From positions 31,340,501 to 31,404,500 of the forward strand of contig JAPTOF010000001.1 in assembly GCA_028554755.1 (NCBI GenBank): a stretch of 64,000 bases of DNA, in the 5' to 3' direction. Positions 1 through 11,491 of this stretch are shown piece after piece. How positions within the stretch are numbered: position 1 is the first letter of the stretch; the number at the start of each line of letters is the position of its first letter. A model generated the notes under the pieces. That model did not search any database. It worked only from the letters and a program-made list of their open reading frames with translations, and was not told the DNA's origin. The position numbers and the translations under genes were made by a program. The stretch comes from Cordia subcordata (lineage: Eukaryota; Streptophyta; Magnoliopsida; Boraginales; Cordiaceae).

Positions 1-1700
1 TTTATCTTTATTAATTAATTATCTTTACTTTTCTATCTTATACTTACCCTTTTATTTTTATTACTATAGTTTATAATAATTATTATATACTTATATTATA
101 TATGATATAAAATTAAATTATTAAATTGTAACATTTTGATAATATACTTTTTAAGAAAAAAATAACTATAATTCAATTGTGTTCTAATTAATATTCTATT
201 TTCATGTTCTTAATAGTTATTTTAACAATATAACTTACTTTTTAGAAGTAAAAAGTCAAAGAAGTATAGGAAGTTAGAAGAAGAAGAGAAAGAAGTTAAG
301 AAGAAGAAGAAAAAAAAGTTATAAAGAAGAACTTAAAATAATGTAGTAGAAGTTAGAAAGAAGTTACAAAAGAAGTTAAGTTAAAGTTAAGGAGAAGAAG
401 AAATAAGTTACAAAAGGTACAGAAAAAGCAAGTTAGAATATATATGTAGTATCTATATATACCTATTTGCATTGATTTTCTTTCAATAGTTTAATATTCT
501 TAATTTGAATAACACTGGTATGCTCTTATCTGTGCTCGATACGAATTTATTTTTTAATAGTAAGTATTAAATTAAGTTAAATTTATTTATTTTTAATAAC
601 AGATGACTAATTTGTCATGAATATCCTGTGCTCTGCATGAATTTTTTAAATAATAAATGCTAAATTCATTCAGGTTTAATCTTTGGAATTCTTTTTTCTC
701 TTTTTGGTCAAGAATCTTTGGAATTCATAAATGAAAAATATTTTAAGACTTTTAAGCATTAATTAATTAGTAATTAAATTTCTAAATTGAAACTAATAAA
801 ATATATGTAATGGCTGCCATAATTTTATGAAGTTTAGTGGGCTTTAATTACCAATGATAATGGGAAGTCCTAATGGCCTTGTAACTATTAGGTTAGTGGG
901 TTATTTAGTATTGGGTTAGTGGGTTATTTAGTGAGCTATTTATTTAAGGAAACTGCTACAATGGCTCTACAATTTTACGTTTTCTTTTCCTTCTTTGCTT
1001 ATTTTAGCTGAACCAAACAATGAAGAGAAAAGTTAAGATTGGCAGATTGATAGCTCAAGCAGTGATCTTTGAAGTACGAGGGTTGTAAGCAAGCAGTGAT
1101 TGATTGAATACGTTTTGGGCTTTTTCTTTGGTAACCTTCTTCAGAGGTAAGTAGGAGCTTCTTTGTTCTTCAAATATTCCCAAAATAATTATTTTGTGAA
1201 ATCCTGATTCTTGAATTTAGTTTTGGTAGAAACTGATTTTGTAATTATTGTTTTGCTAATTAGTTTTATTATGTAGAATAACATCGTTATGATTTTCACG
1301 ACAAATTTCAAAAATCATGAGAGAGTTGTTAGCTTCTTTTGCTCTCAATTCATTGCGTGAATACAGTTCTATGATCAAGCTCATAGATAATTGTTTTTTT
1401 TTCCCAAACTTGCGAGATCAGTATCTTCAAAAGACAAGCTTGGTGACATCTTTTTAAAAAAAATAAAAGTATCATTATACATATAGATTTTGACATAGCA
1501 TTAGTTTCTAGCACTAGTTTAGAATTCCTTTCAAACTATCATTACATATATATAAAGCTATGTAAAGGCCTTCAGCAACTATTTCAAGAGTTCATATCAT
1601 TAGTTTAATATTTTTCTTATAGAAACTAATTGTCATGTCTCCACTGATTGAATTCAGACCTGCTCTGAAATAATTTTTTTGCATCATCAAATTAGCAGAA
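1..1700. other. AT-rich intergenic sequence without a recognisable gene
   Basis: No long open frame or known domain is visible. Positions 241-430 are a purine-rich AAG/AGAAG tract. At about 890-945 a short GGTTAGTGGGTTATTTAG-type motif is repeated. At about 713-811 there is a copy of the AT-rich repeat that recurs three times at 9217-9925, on the other side of the viral locus. Confidence 0.6.
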
Positions 1701-1782
<82 letters not shown>

Positions 1783-1795
1783 AATAATAATAAAA
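1701..1795. repeat. (TTA/ATT)n microsatellite at the left edge of the viral locus
   Basis: About 31 near-perfect trinucleotide units. The register switches from ATT to ATA near 1781, directly against viral coding sequence. Translated on the - strand it would add a meaningless polyisoleucine tail to the viral frame. Confidence 0.95.
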
Positions 1796-2500
1796 ATTCA
1801 TCTATTGCCATATATGTTTTTAATAACCTATTATTAAGAACTAATAATTGTTCTCCTAAGGCAACTAAATATAAATTTGTAAAATTATTTTGTTTTACCA
1901 CATCATTTATATTTTTGGTTGTGGTTGAAAGAGTTTCATTCTCTTGCAGATTAAAGAAAGTATTAGCATATAACTTAAATCTTTCTTTATCCATTATTAT
2001 TGGTTGATGTGTAGGAGGATAAGTTGATTCTACTTGTTCTCCATTTTTCAATCTCCAAATTTTTTCTAGAGTATTTATATGATTCCCTAGATAATTTTCC
2101 AAAAACCATGGAATAAAATCCTTTATTTCATTTATTTGTTCTAAATGATTATAGAACTATTTTTGGAGTATTTCCCTTTCTGCTAAATTAATATTCTTGG
2201 CAAACCAATCCCTAAAAGGTTGATATATAGGTTTTTGAAATTTAGCTTGTATTTGTTTCCTAGCTGAACTGCCTGGACTGAAATCAATTTTATTTTGATT
2301 CATCATTATACAGGAAAATTTAATTCTGACTCAGTTATTTCAGGTCTAAAATTTTCTTCAGGATTATTATATACACCCTGAGCTATATTATTATCATCAA
2401 TTTTAATACCCTGTACTTTATTTTGCAGGATTTCAGATTCTGATTTAGAAGATGAACTCCCTACAGTATTGGGTAACTCAACTCTATAATCTATAGGAGA
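1796..2500 (-). pseudogene. Endogenous caulimovirid fragment: small upstream frames and start of the capsid polyprotein
   Basis: Read on the - strand this segment parallels 4660-5325 on the + strand. It has the end of one short frame, a second short frame starting with a double Met near 2306, and a third starting near 1995 that begins the capsid-bearing polyprotein. A CAG-to-TAG change (near 2157) interrupts the second frame, which is open in the + copy. The third frame is cut by the ATT microsatellite after about 60 residues. The assignment to Caulimoviridae rests on the linked capsid, zinc-finger, protease and RT segments at 2604-8236. It is a dead fragment. Confidence 0.8.
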
Positions 2501-2510
2501 AATATAAGAA

Positions 2511-2525
2511 TATTATTATTATTAC

Positions 2526-2602
<77 letters not shown>
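2511..2602. repeat. (TTA)n microsatellite inside the viral locus
   Basis: About 30 TTA/ATT units, with one C interruption near 2525. It separates the - strand fragment from the + strand protease/RT fragment. The viral reading on the right starts within 10 bases of the repeat. Confidence 0.95.
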
Positions 2603-2603
<1 letters not shown>

Positions 2604-4196
2604 AGAAATATGGAACTGAATGTTTTAACTAATGATAATATTGTGGAATTACTCAGAATAATAAAAGATTCTGAAATAAGAAACAAGATATTGGAATCTT
2701 TAGGGAAAATAAAAGAACCTGAAGAATTAAATTCCAAAGAAGAAGATAAATTCATTCCTTATACTTTATCAGAAGTAAGAAAAAGGATTGAAGAAAGAAA
2801 TAATCCAAAATCCTCTGTAACATCTGTTACTACAATACAAGATCTTAAAGAGGAAATTAATAATTTGAAAACTAAGGTAAAAAGATTAACTCAGGATAAT
2901 ATAAATATAAATAAAAGACTGGATAATATTGATAAAGGAAAAAATAAAATTGAAGATATTACTGAATCCAGTATTAATCAAGAATTAGAACCATTTTTAG
3001 GGAAGATGGAATATATTACATCTCAAAAGTGGTTAGTAAGAATTAATCTCTTAATACAAGGAGAATTCAGAAAAGAATTAATTGCGTTAATAGACAGTGG
3101 CGCAGATTTAAATTGTATACAGGAAGGATTAATTCCTACAAAATATTTTGAGAAAACCACACATACATTATCAAGTGCTAGTGGTAATAAAATAGAAATT
3201 TTATATAAATTATCCAAAGCTTATATTTGCACTAATAAACAGTGTATTCCTAATAGTTTTGTGTTAGTCAGAAATATGACAAATCAAGTCATATTAGGAA
3301 CACCTTTCCTCAATAAGATATTTCCAATAAAAGAAATAACTACTAATGGAATAATAGGTAGTTTTGAAAATAATGAAATTCAATTTGAATTCATTAAGGA
3401 TCCAATAACCAGAGTCCTTAATGAAATGGTTGATTTGATAAAAGCAAAAAATAATCAACTAAATTTTCTTAATCAAGAAATTAACTCATTAACTATTAAT
3501 GAGAAATTACAAAATCCTCAACTTCAACAACATATTAAGTTGATAATAAATAAATTTTCATCAGAAATATGTGCTGATCATCTTAATGCTTTTGTGGTAC
3601 CATTTGGACATTATGAATGGAATGTGATGCCATTTGGTTTGAAAAATGCTCCTTCTGAATTCCAGAATATTATGAATGATATATTCATACCTTATAATGA
3701 TTTTATGGTTGTTTATATTGATGATGTCTTAGTATTTTCTAAAGACATCAATACCCATTTTAAACATTTAGAAATATTCAAAAATCTTGTTATTAAAAAT
3801 GGGTTAGTTGTTTCTAAACCTAAAATGCAGGTTTTCCAATCTAAAATTAGATTTTTGGGATATAATATTGAAGATGGGAAAATAATTCCTATTAAAAGAA
3901 GTATTGAATTTGCTTCTAAATTTCCAGATGAAATTTTGGATAAAAATCAATTGCAAAGATTTTTAGGCAGTCTTAATTACATTCAGCCTTACTATAAGAA
4001 TTTGGCTATGGATGTTGCTATTTTATATGATAGACTGAGGAAATCCCCTTCCCCTTGGTCACAAAGTCATACTGAGGCAGTTAGAGTGATCAAATCAAAG
4101 GTCAAACAGTTGCCTTGCCTTATGCTTGCAAATCCACAATGGTATAAGATTGTGGAGACAGATGCTTCAGATATTGGTTATGGTGGAGTACTCAAA
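2604..4196 (+). pseudogene. Endogenous caulimovirid fragment: protease, partial reverse transcriptase, start of RNase H
   Basis: One open frame runs from Met 2610 across viral sequence to about 4196 and then reads through a junction to a stop at 4284-4286. Domains in order: a lysine/glutamate-rich coiled coil (residues 60-110), a retropepsin-like aspartic protease with ALIDSGADLNC (near 3085-3117), then the RT core with [12 protein letters not shown] and the catalytic YIDDVLVFS (near 3717-3743), and the start of RNase H with ETDASDIGYGG (near 4156-4188). The first part of RT (fingers, including the SPWSC and PRLVVNYK blocks seen in the - strand copy) is missing: the sequence jumps between two GCTTTT-like stretches near 3587. 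The motif set is that of plant pararetroviruses. The genus is uncertain; the polyprotein looks petuvirus/florendovirus- or badnavirus-like. Confidence 0.88.
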
Positions 4197-4650
4197 CAAC
4201 TAACCTTTCAATTGATAAAAATCTTCATTATCTTCTTGTTGTATATTATTTATACAATTTTGACAAGGTTTATATTCCTCTTCTGAACTTTCTATAGTGT
4301 CAGATTCTTCTGATAAATATTTTAGATTATCCTCATAGTTAGATTCCTCTGAGTCACAATTTTTAGAATAATTTTGTTCCGAATCAGAATTCAACATTAT
4401 TTTCATGAAATTTTCTTTCAAATCTTCATCAATATTTAAAGATTTTATTTTCTTTTTTACAGGACATTTTGGAGCTATATGACCAATTCTCCCGCATTTA
4501 TAACAAACAATAGGTTTAGAGGTTTTTGATCTTATTCTCTTATAACCCTGTTGTTTTTTTAATATTTTTCCTTATTTGTTTTCTCTCTTTTCTAGCAGCT
4601 ATTTTTTTCTGATAGGTTGGAGAATTATATTTTTGAATATTAGTGTACGC
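4197..4650 (-). pseudogene. Endogenous caulimovirid fragment: zinc knuckle and acidic tail
   Basis: On the - strand, a lysine/arginine-rich stretch is followed by a CX2CX4HX4C zinc knuckle (CYKCGRIGHIAPKC, near 4463-4505) and a glutamate/serine-rich acidic segment. This is the C-terminal end of the capsid region in caulimovirids. It matches the same part of the 5871-8236 copy. Here the Cys-Gln-Asn-Cys codons are open, whereas the other copy has a TAA at that Gln. It is joined to + strand RNase H sequence on its left and to + strand upstream frames on its right (junction near 4650). Confidence 0.82.
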
Positions 4651-4821
4651 TTACCCAATATTGTAGGGAATTCATCTTCTAAATCAGAATCTGAAATCCT
4701 GCAAAATAAAGTACAGGGTATTAAAATTGATGATAATAATATAGCTCAGGGTGTATATAATAATCCTGAAGAAAATTTTAGACCAGAAATAACTGAGTCA
4801 GAATTAAATTTTCCTATTTAA
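4651..4821 (+). pseudogene. Endogenous caulimovirid fragment: C-terminal end of a short upstream frame
   Basis: About 56 residues rich in Glu, Asn and Ser, ending in TAA at 4819-4821. The stop overlaps the next start as TAATG, a compact stop/start arrangement used by caulimovirids for successive frames. The 5' part of this frame is missing because the junction to the inverted zinc-knuckle fragment lies at about 4650. Its function is unknown; no domain is recognised. Confidence 0.6.
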
Positions 4822-5117
4822 TGATGAATCAAAATAAAATTGATTTCAGTCCAGGCAGTTCAGCTAGGAAACAAATACAAGCTGAATTTCAAAAACCTAT
4901 ATATCAACCTTTTAGGGATTGGTTTGCTAAGAATATTAATTTAGTAGAAAGGGAAATACTCCAAAAACAGTTCTATAATCATTTAGAACAAAGAAATCAA
5001 ATAGAAGATTTTATTCCATGGTTTTTGGAAAATTATCTAGGGAATCATATAAATACTCTAGAAAAAATTTGGAAATTGAAAAATGGAGAACAAGTAGAAT
5101 CAACCTATCCTCCTTAA
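4821..5117 (+). pseudogene. Endogenous caulimovirid small frame (98 codons)
   Basis: An open frame of 98 codons whose ATG overlaps the stop of the preceding frame; a second in-frame Met follows directly. It is hydrophilic with no recognisable domain. Another copy lies on the - strand at about 2010-2310, where a single nonsense codon interrupts it. Small frames ahead of the capsid polyprotein occur in several caulimovirid genera. The next frame starts 6 bases after its stop. Confidence 0.6.
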
Positions 5118-5122
5118 TAATA

Positions 5123-5872
5123 ATGGATAAAGAAAGATTTAAGTTATATGCTAATGCTTTCTTTAATTTGCAAGAGAATGAAACTCTTCCAACCACAACC
5201 AAAAATATAAATGATGTGGTAAAACAAAATAATTTTACAAATTTGTATTTAGTAGCCTTAGGAGAACAATTATTAGTTCTTAATAATAGGGTATTAAAAA
5301 CATATATGGCAATAGAAGAATTAAAAAATTCTCTCAAAAAATTTCAGGAGAATAGTGAGGGGAAAAATATTGGAGAATCCTCCAGGATAAAAAGTAATCT
5401 TATCCAACCTCCTCCAGAAATAAAAAATTTTAAACTTGAACCAATACATGAATTTGAGAAACGTCTTGATAATAAGTTTAAGACATTCAAATTAAATGTC
5501 ATAACTAAAGAAGAAGTTCCAGATTTAGTTGATAATATACATCAACAAGAAATGGTCAATGAAACTCTTAATAAAATAAAGAGTAATAATAAATTTGCTG
5601 AAAATCCGGTCCAGAAAAAATATTATTATCATAGACCAACACCTCAAGATGTTTTATTTAAGGAATTACCAAATGAACAAACTTACTATAATGGTAAGAC
5701 AATTTATGAGTGGAATATAGATGGCCATTCAGATCAACAAATTTATAATACCATACATAGAATGATGATGTATGCTACTATATGTAAACAACATGATAAT
5801 TCAGATAGAAATATTGCTTTAATGATAATAGCAGGTTTTACTGGTCAATTGAAAGGCTGGTGGGAAAACTAA
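5123..5872 (+). pseudogene. Endogenous caulimovirid fragment: N-terminal polyprotein with the front of the capsid domain
   Basis: An open frame from ATG 5123 to TAA at 5870-5872 (about 249 codons). The first 100 residues are predicted helical and hydrophilic. The last 80 hold the caulimovirid capsid signature: NGKTIYEWNIDG (near 5692-5727) and [12 protein letters not shown] (near 5828-5863), the conserved GFTG...WW block of plant pararetrovirus capsids. The frame ends because the sequence joins an inverted RT fragment here, so the rest of the capsid is absent. A short overlap (AACTAA) at the junction suggests microhomology joining. Confidence 0.85.
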
Positions 5873-7495
5873 CCCATTTTTAATAACAAGATTTTTGAAT
5901 ATTTCTAAATGTTTAAAATGGGTATTAATGTCTTTAGAAAATACTAAGACATCATCAATATAAACAACCATTAAATCATTATAAGGTATGAATATATCAT
6001 TCATAATATTCTGGAATTCAGAAGGAGCATTTTTCAAACCAAATGGCATTACATTCCATTCATAATGTCCAAATGGTACCACAAAAGCAGTTTTATACCT
6101 GTCTTCTTCTACTACCTATATTTGATAGTATCCAGATTTCATATCAAATTTTGAAAATATACATGCATCATGTACTCTATCAATTAAATCCTTTTTATTA
6201 GGAATGGGATATCTTATCCATTTCAGAACTTTATTAAGAGGTTTATAATTTACAACTAATCTTGGAGACCCTCTTTCAATCTCTGATTTTTTATTAACAT
6301 AAAAACCAGTACAACTCCAAGGTGAATTAGATTTTCTTATTAATCTTTTTTGCAGAAAAGTATCTATTTCTTCTCTACATCTACCTAGCTCTTCCTTACT
6401 CATTTGAGCTGGTCTTGATTTTGTTGTTATCATTCTTTCATCAAAATCATCTATATATGGTAGACTAACAATATGTTTTTTTCTATCCCAAAATGCATTA
6501 GGATGATCAACACAAATTTCTGATGAAAATTTATTTATTATCAACTTAATATGTTGTTGAAGTTGAGGATTTTGTAATTTCTCATTTATAGTTAATGAGT
6601 TAATTTCTTGATTAAGAAAATTTAGTTGATTATTTTTTGCTTTTATCAAATCAACCATTTCATTAAGGACTCTGGTTATTGGATCCTTAATAAATTCAAA
6701 TTGAATTTCATTATTTTCAAAACTACCTATTATTCCATTAGTAGTTATTTCTTTTATTGGAAATATCTTATTGAGGAAAGGTGTTCCTAATATGACTTGA
6801 TTTGTCATATTTCTGACTAACACAAAACTATTAGGAATACACTGTTTATTAGTGCAAATATAAGCTTTGGATAATTTATATAAAATTTCCATTTTATTAC
6901 CACTAGCACTTGATAATGTATGTGTGGTTTTTTCAAAATATTTTGTAGGAATTAATCCTTCCTGTATACAATTTAAATCTGCGCCACTGTCTATTAACGC
7001 AATTAATTCTTTTCTGAATTCTCCTTGTATTAAGAGATTAATTCTTACTAACCACTTTTGAGATGTAATATATTCCATCTTCCCTAAAAATGGTTCTAAT
7101 TCTTGATTAATACTGGATTCAGTAATATCTTCAATTTTATTTTTTCCTTTATCAATATTATCCAGTCTTTTATTTATATTTATATTATCCTGAGTTAATC
7201 TTTTTAACTCAGTTTTCAAATTATTAATTTCCTCTTTAAGATCTTGTATTGTAGTAACAGATGTTACAGAGGATTTTGGATTATTTCTTTCTTCAATCCT
7301 TTTTCTTACTTCTGATAAAGTATAAGGAATGAATTTATCTTTTTCTTTGGAATTTAATTCTTCAGGTTCTTTTATTTTCCCTAAAGATTCCAATATCTTG
7401 TTTCTTATTTCAGAATCTTTTATTATTCTAAGTAATTCCACAATATTATCATTAGTTAAAACATTCAGTTCCATATTTCTGAATTGTGATAACAA
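5871..7495 (-). pseudogene. Endogenous caulimovirid fragment: coiled coil, protease and near-complete reverse transcriptase
   Basis: On the - strand this copy carries the coiled coil, the DSGAD protease motif (near 6988), the RT fingers (SPWSCTGFYVNKK near 6298-6336, PRLVVNYKPLNK near 6235-6270), the palm start FDMKSGYYQ, and after one stop the [12 protein letters not shown] and YIDDVLVFS blocks (5947-6045). The only break in RT is an in-frame TAG at 6113-6115, with no frameshift. The copy ends at 5871 within the RT connection and is joined to + strand capsid sequence. RNase H is absent here. It keeps the RT region deleted from the 2604-4196 copy. Confidence 0.88.
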
Positions 7496-8236
7496 TTGAT
7501 AAAAATCTTCATTATCTTCTTGTTGTATATTATTTATACAATTTTAACAAGGTTTATATTCCTCTTCTGAACTTTCTATAGTGTCAGATTCTTCTGATAA
7601 ATATTTCAGATTATCCTCAGAGTTAGATTCCTCTGAGTCACAATTTTCAGAATAATTTTGTTCTGAATCAGAATTCAACATTATTTTCATGAGATTTTCT
7701 TTCAAATCTTCATCAATATTTAAAGATTTTATTTTCTTTTTTACAGGACATTTTGGAGCTATATGACCAATTCTCCCGCATTTATAACAAACAATAGGTT
7801 TAGAGGTTTTTGATCTTATTCTCTTATAACCCTGTTGTTTTTTAATATTTTTCCTTATTTGTTTTCTCTCTTTTCTAGCAGCTATTTTTTTCTGATAAGT
7901 TGGAGAATTATATTTTTGAATATTAGTGAACCTAGTATATTTTCTAGGCTTACTAGATTGACTCACTTCAATCCTAAATTGTTCACAGAATTGTCCTAAT
8001 TGAGACTTCTCTGTTAATCTTTGTTTTTTAATTTGTTGATTCAGCTTAATTTCATTACATAAAGCTAAACCTTCCTGCATGCATTTTCCTATTATCATGC
8101 CATATGTAAGATTATCATAATCAATAGGTGATATACCCATTCTAAGAGTTTTCTTTACTCTTTCAGCAAATAAATGTGGAAGACCATCTATAAACTTAGA
8201 CTTCCAATGTGCCTGATTCGCATCTGGTAGTTCCAT
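7496..8236 (-). pseudogene. Endogenous caulimovirid fragment: back half of capsid and zinc knuckle
   Basis: This continues the same - strand reading frame upstream of the protease copy. From 8236 leftwards it reads the rear of the capsid domain (a W-K-x-K-F-I-D-G-L-P block, then a YGMIIG block), a basic linker, the zinc knuckle CYKCGRIGHIAPKC (near 7757-7798), and a Glu/Ser-rich acidic tail. A single CAA-to-TAA nonsense codon near 7543 separates it from the protease part. The right border is a TTA microsatellite, so the front of the capsid is missing here; it occurs at 5123-5872 on the other strand. Confidence 0.85.
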
Positions 8237-8241
8237 TACTC

Positions 8242-8264
8242 TTATTATTATTATTATTATTATT
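8242..8264. repeat. Short (TTA)n at the right edge of the viral locus
   Basis: Seven to eight TTA units follow the last viral codon by a few bases. This is the same motif as the long repeats at 1701-1795 and 2511-2602. Confidence 0.9.
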
Positions 8265-9190
8265 CTCCAACGAGTAGCCAGTAAACATTATGAGCCTATA
8301 ATTTGTACATTATACTTACACCTTAAATGTGAACCCATTTAATGTTACAAACCTATACTTTATTCTGTACTTATATTGGTATAGGTTTTAAAAAGTATTT
8401 GGTAATGTGTTCATTACTTTCATAATATCTTAAAGTATCCTTTGTTCACTCTAAGCTATGTTCTCATATTGCAAATTTTAAGTTTATTGTGACCCTTGCA
8501 TCGGTGGGGATTGTACACCGTCTTTGTTATCGTTTTGTGTAGTGCACCATTATTTTGAGGATATCCTATTGCCTTTGGTGGTTGGACAGAATGAATCACT
8601 TTTCGTATTGCTTTGCCATAACACAGCTTATTGAATGTTTCAATTTTGATTTTAGTTTTAGATGCGGAATTTTAACTTTAGCCTCGTTTTGAATAAAGTT
8701 ATTACGATTATTTTGTTTTGGTTATTGTATTTTCTATCAACTAATTTTTTTTTAGTTTTTTTCGAGGTTAAAGAAAATATATATTCTCTTGGGGAAGCTT
8801 CCACTTACTGAGTTAAATACTCATTCTTTCTATTTGATTTTCATTTATTTTGCAGACAACGATGATTAGGATGGTTGTGGGGTAGAGATACCTGATAGCT
8901 ATGTGCGAATAAAGAACTTATAAGTTCTAGCCTAAGTCTAGCTTGAGGAGTACTAGACTCTGCTTTTAATTTATGTTTTGAGTTTCAGTAATTGGTGTAA
9001 TGTTCACTTGGATTTGGTGACTTTGAAGTTCAAAACTTATTTTGAGAATTTTTTTTTATTGTGGTTAGATACTCTGGTCTTGTTTCTTGTGGTTAAAACG
9101 TAATTTTTATGTCTTGTGATTTTTAGGAAAATGACTATTTTAGTGACGGGTTAGTTATGTTCTCGAAATTTGTCATAGCAAATTTTGAGG
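8265..9190. other. Intergenic sequence, no gene recognised
   Basis: No sustained open frame. It is less AT-rich than its right neighbour. The end resembles old retroelement UTR/LTR sequence, but no LTR pair, primer site or polypurine tract could be defined. Confidence 0.5.
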
Positions 9191-9385
9191 GCATGACAAT
9201 ATATCTATTATTGAAAAGAAATAAACCTTTTGAAATTTATGAATAAAAATTATTTTAATAATTAATTAATTGGAAATTATATTTCTATATTAAAACTAAG
9301 AATATATATAATATATAATATAATTAAATTATTAATTTTAATTAATGCTTAAAATTTAATTTAGTTGTGAATCCCAAAAGGCTCA

Positions 9386-9437
<52 letters not shown>

Positions 9438-10032
9438 CTAATAATAAATTATTATAATAAAAATAAAATAAATAATAAATTATTATATAAGCTAATAATA
9501 AAATAACCATTGTCATATAAGTGCTGACAAAACACTCTCATAATGCTAAAAAAATGTATGTTTTTGGTGGTAAATGTAGAAAGTAACCAAAGGAGCATAA
9601 TTTTATTTGATCTTAATATTTGTTTTCTTTTCTTTTGTAACGGATAGAGAAAGTAAAAAAGGGAGCATAAATTTAAGTTATAAAATATCTATTGTCATAT
9701 AAACACTGATATGACACTCTCATAATGCTCAAAAAATATTTTTAAGGATTTAATCTTTTGAAACTCACAAATGAATATTATTTTAATATTTAATTGATTG
9801 AAAATTAAATTTCTAATGCTAGTAATACATAATAGATAAGAAATAAATTTTTTAGAATTCACCAATGAATTTAATCTTAAACATTAATTAATTGACCATT
9901 TAATATTTCAATTAAAGCTAATAATGTATATTCATAAAGATAATAAATAGTAAAAAGTAATATAATAAAAAATAAAATAACCATGCCATGTAATTGCAGA
10001 CATGGCACTCTCATAATGCTAAAAAAATATAA

Positions 10033-10068
<36 letters not shown>
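9191..10068. repeat. Diverged AT-rich direct repeats with two (TA)n tracts
   Basis: A motif centred on CACTCTCATAATGCTAAAAA recurs near 9530, 9713 and 10002. A second motif (an ATTAATTAATTG-type core after TTTGAAATTCA) recurs near 9217-9300, 9750-9830 and 9850-9925, and also at 713-811 left of the viral locus. Pure TA dinucleotide tracts lie at 9388-9435 and 10035-10068. No coding potential. Confidence 0.65.
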
Positions 10069-10071
<3 letters not shown>

Positions 10072-10578
10072 CTTGTTCAGGTGTTAAGGGTCGACTTATT
10101 TACCTGCTTTTACTTTATGAATAGAGAAATGTGTTAGGATTCCAATAGGTTTTATTATATGCCTAGAACTCCTATAAAGGTTGTTCGTGTGCACCGTATG
10201 TTAAATTTTGCCAAACTATATATCCATTTGTCTAGTGATCTACAAGTTGATGTATCAACTCACAAGATAGAGTTTTTTTTTATAGATATACAGTAGGCCT
10301 AGGTGAAATGGATTTCTATTATTGAGTTATTCTCGTGATTGATGACGATGTCATAAATCTTTTGTTTGATACAGTGAAGAGGTTTGGTTTGGTTTACCTA
10401 TTGAATTATATCTGAAAGTCATCCTTCTCCAATCTGAATCAAAACAGAATTATGACATTGGTAGGTTGAACATGATTGAAGCGTGTCATGTATTTAGTGA
10501 GATTTAATGTGCAGGTAATAATAATTAGAGTGATGATGAACTTGAAAATGAAAATACGATTGACCATGATTTGGATGA
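10069..10578. other. Intergenic, no gene recognised
   Basis: Only short frames. This segment is the left flank of the CACTA element; I see nothing further in it. Confidence 0.5.
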
Positions 10579-10599
10579 AGCTACAAGAAATCAAGTATT

Positions 10600-11480
10600 T
10601 AGTGACCTTTTTTGTGACGATATGGATACTGTCACTATAACAATAACAGTAGCGACATTTCGAAAGTTTCATCACTACTATTATGTTATTTCAAAAGTTT
10701 CATCACTACTATTATTTTATAGTGACAATTTTGTTAATGTTATTAAAATTTAGTCACAAATAATATTTATTGTGACATTTTTTAGTGATGAATTAATATC
10801 ATGACTAATAGTATACTCATTTGTGACACTTAAAACAATTTGTCACTATTGCACTTGTATTTTGAAAATTCACTTTTTTTACTACAAATATTAGATTAGT
10901 GACAAATTTGTTATCATCACCACAAAATAATCATGAATTTTACTTATTTGATGCTTTGTGACAACATAGATATTGTTACTATTAATGGTAAAAGTATTTA
11001 TATTCTAAGTGGTTCTGTCATTAATGTCGTATTATTTTTGTCAACAAAACTATTTGTCACTAAAACTAATTAATAATGACAATTTTATAAATATCACTTA
11101 AATTTCATAAGTGAAAATTCTTTTGTGGCAAAAAAATGAAGAATTTTATTGATGTCGTAAATATCATTGATGTATTGCTTTTACAATATATTATTTGTCA
11201 CTAAAAATAATCAATAGTGATAAATTTATAAATGTAACTTGAATTTAATAAGTAAAGACAATTTTAGTGGGAAATATGACATAGTCACTCATTATAATTA
11301 AAAATTTGAGAAAAAATCTATTAAGTTCAATAAATTACAAAGTAAATGTGATGTGAAAAATAAAAAATAGACATAAGGGCAATTTTATGAATGACACCTA
11401 ATTTCATAAGCAAAGATAATTCTTGTGACAATTATGATGTACTCTTTCATAATAAATAGAAATTGGACAAAAATCCATTA
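10600..11480. repeat. CACTA subterminal repeats, left end
   Basis: Dense, degenerate, both-strand repeats of GTCACTA / TAGTGAC / TTGTGAC spaced by tens of bases. In CACTA elements such motifs bind the element-encoded DNA-binding protein. The same motifs fill 23130-23640 at the other end. Confidence 0.75.
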
Positions 11481-11491
11481 TGATTAATACA

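Noticed and set aside
1692..2102. 136-codon frame with a polyisoleucine end
   Set aside because: The second half translates the ATT microsatellite; only the first part is viral coding sequence.
5011..5337. 108-codon frame on the - strand
   Set aside because: Antisense shadow of the viral small frames and capsid polyprotein on the + strand.
8450..9190. Possible Ty3-type LTR ending GGGCATGACA
   Set aside because: No partner LTR, primer site or target duplication could be found, so it is left as unassigned sequence.
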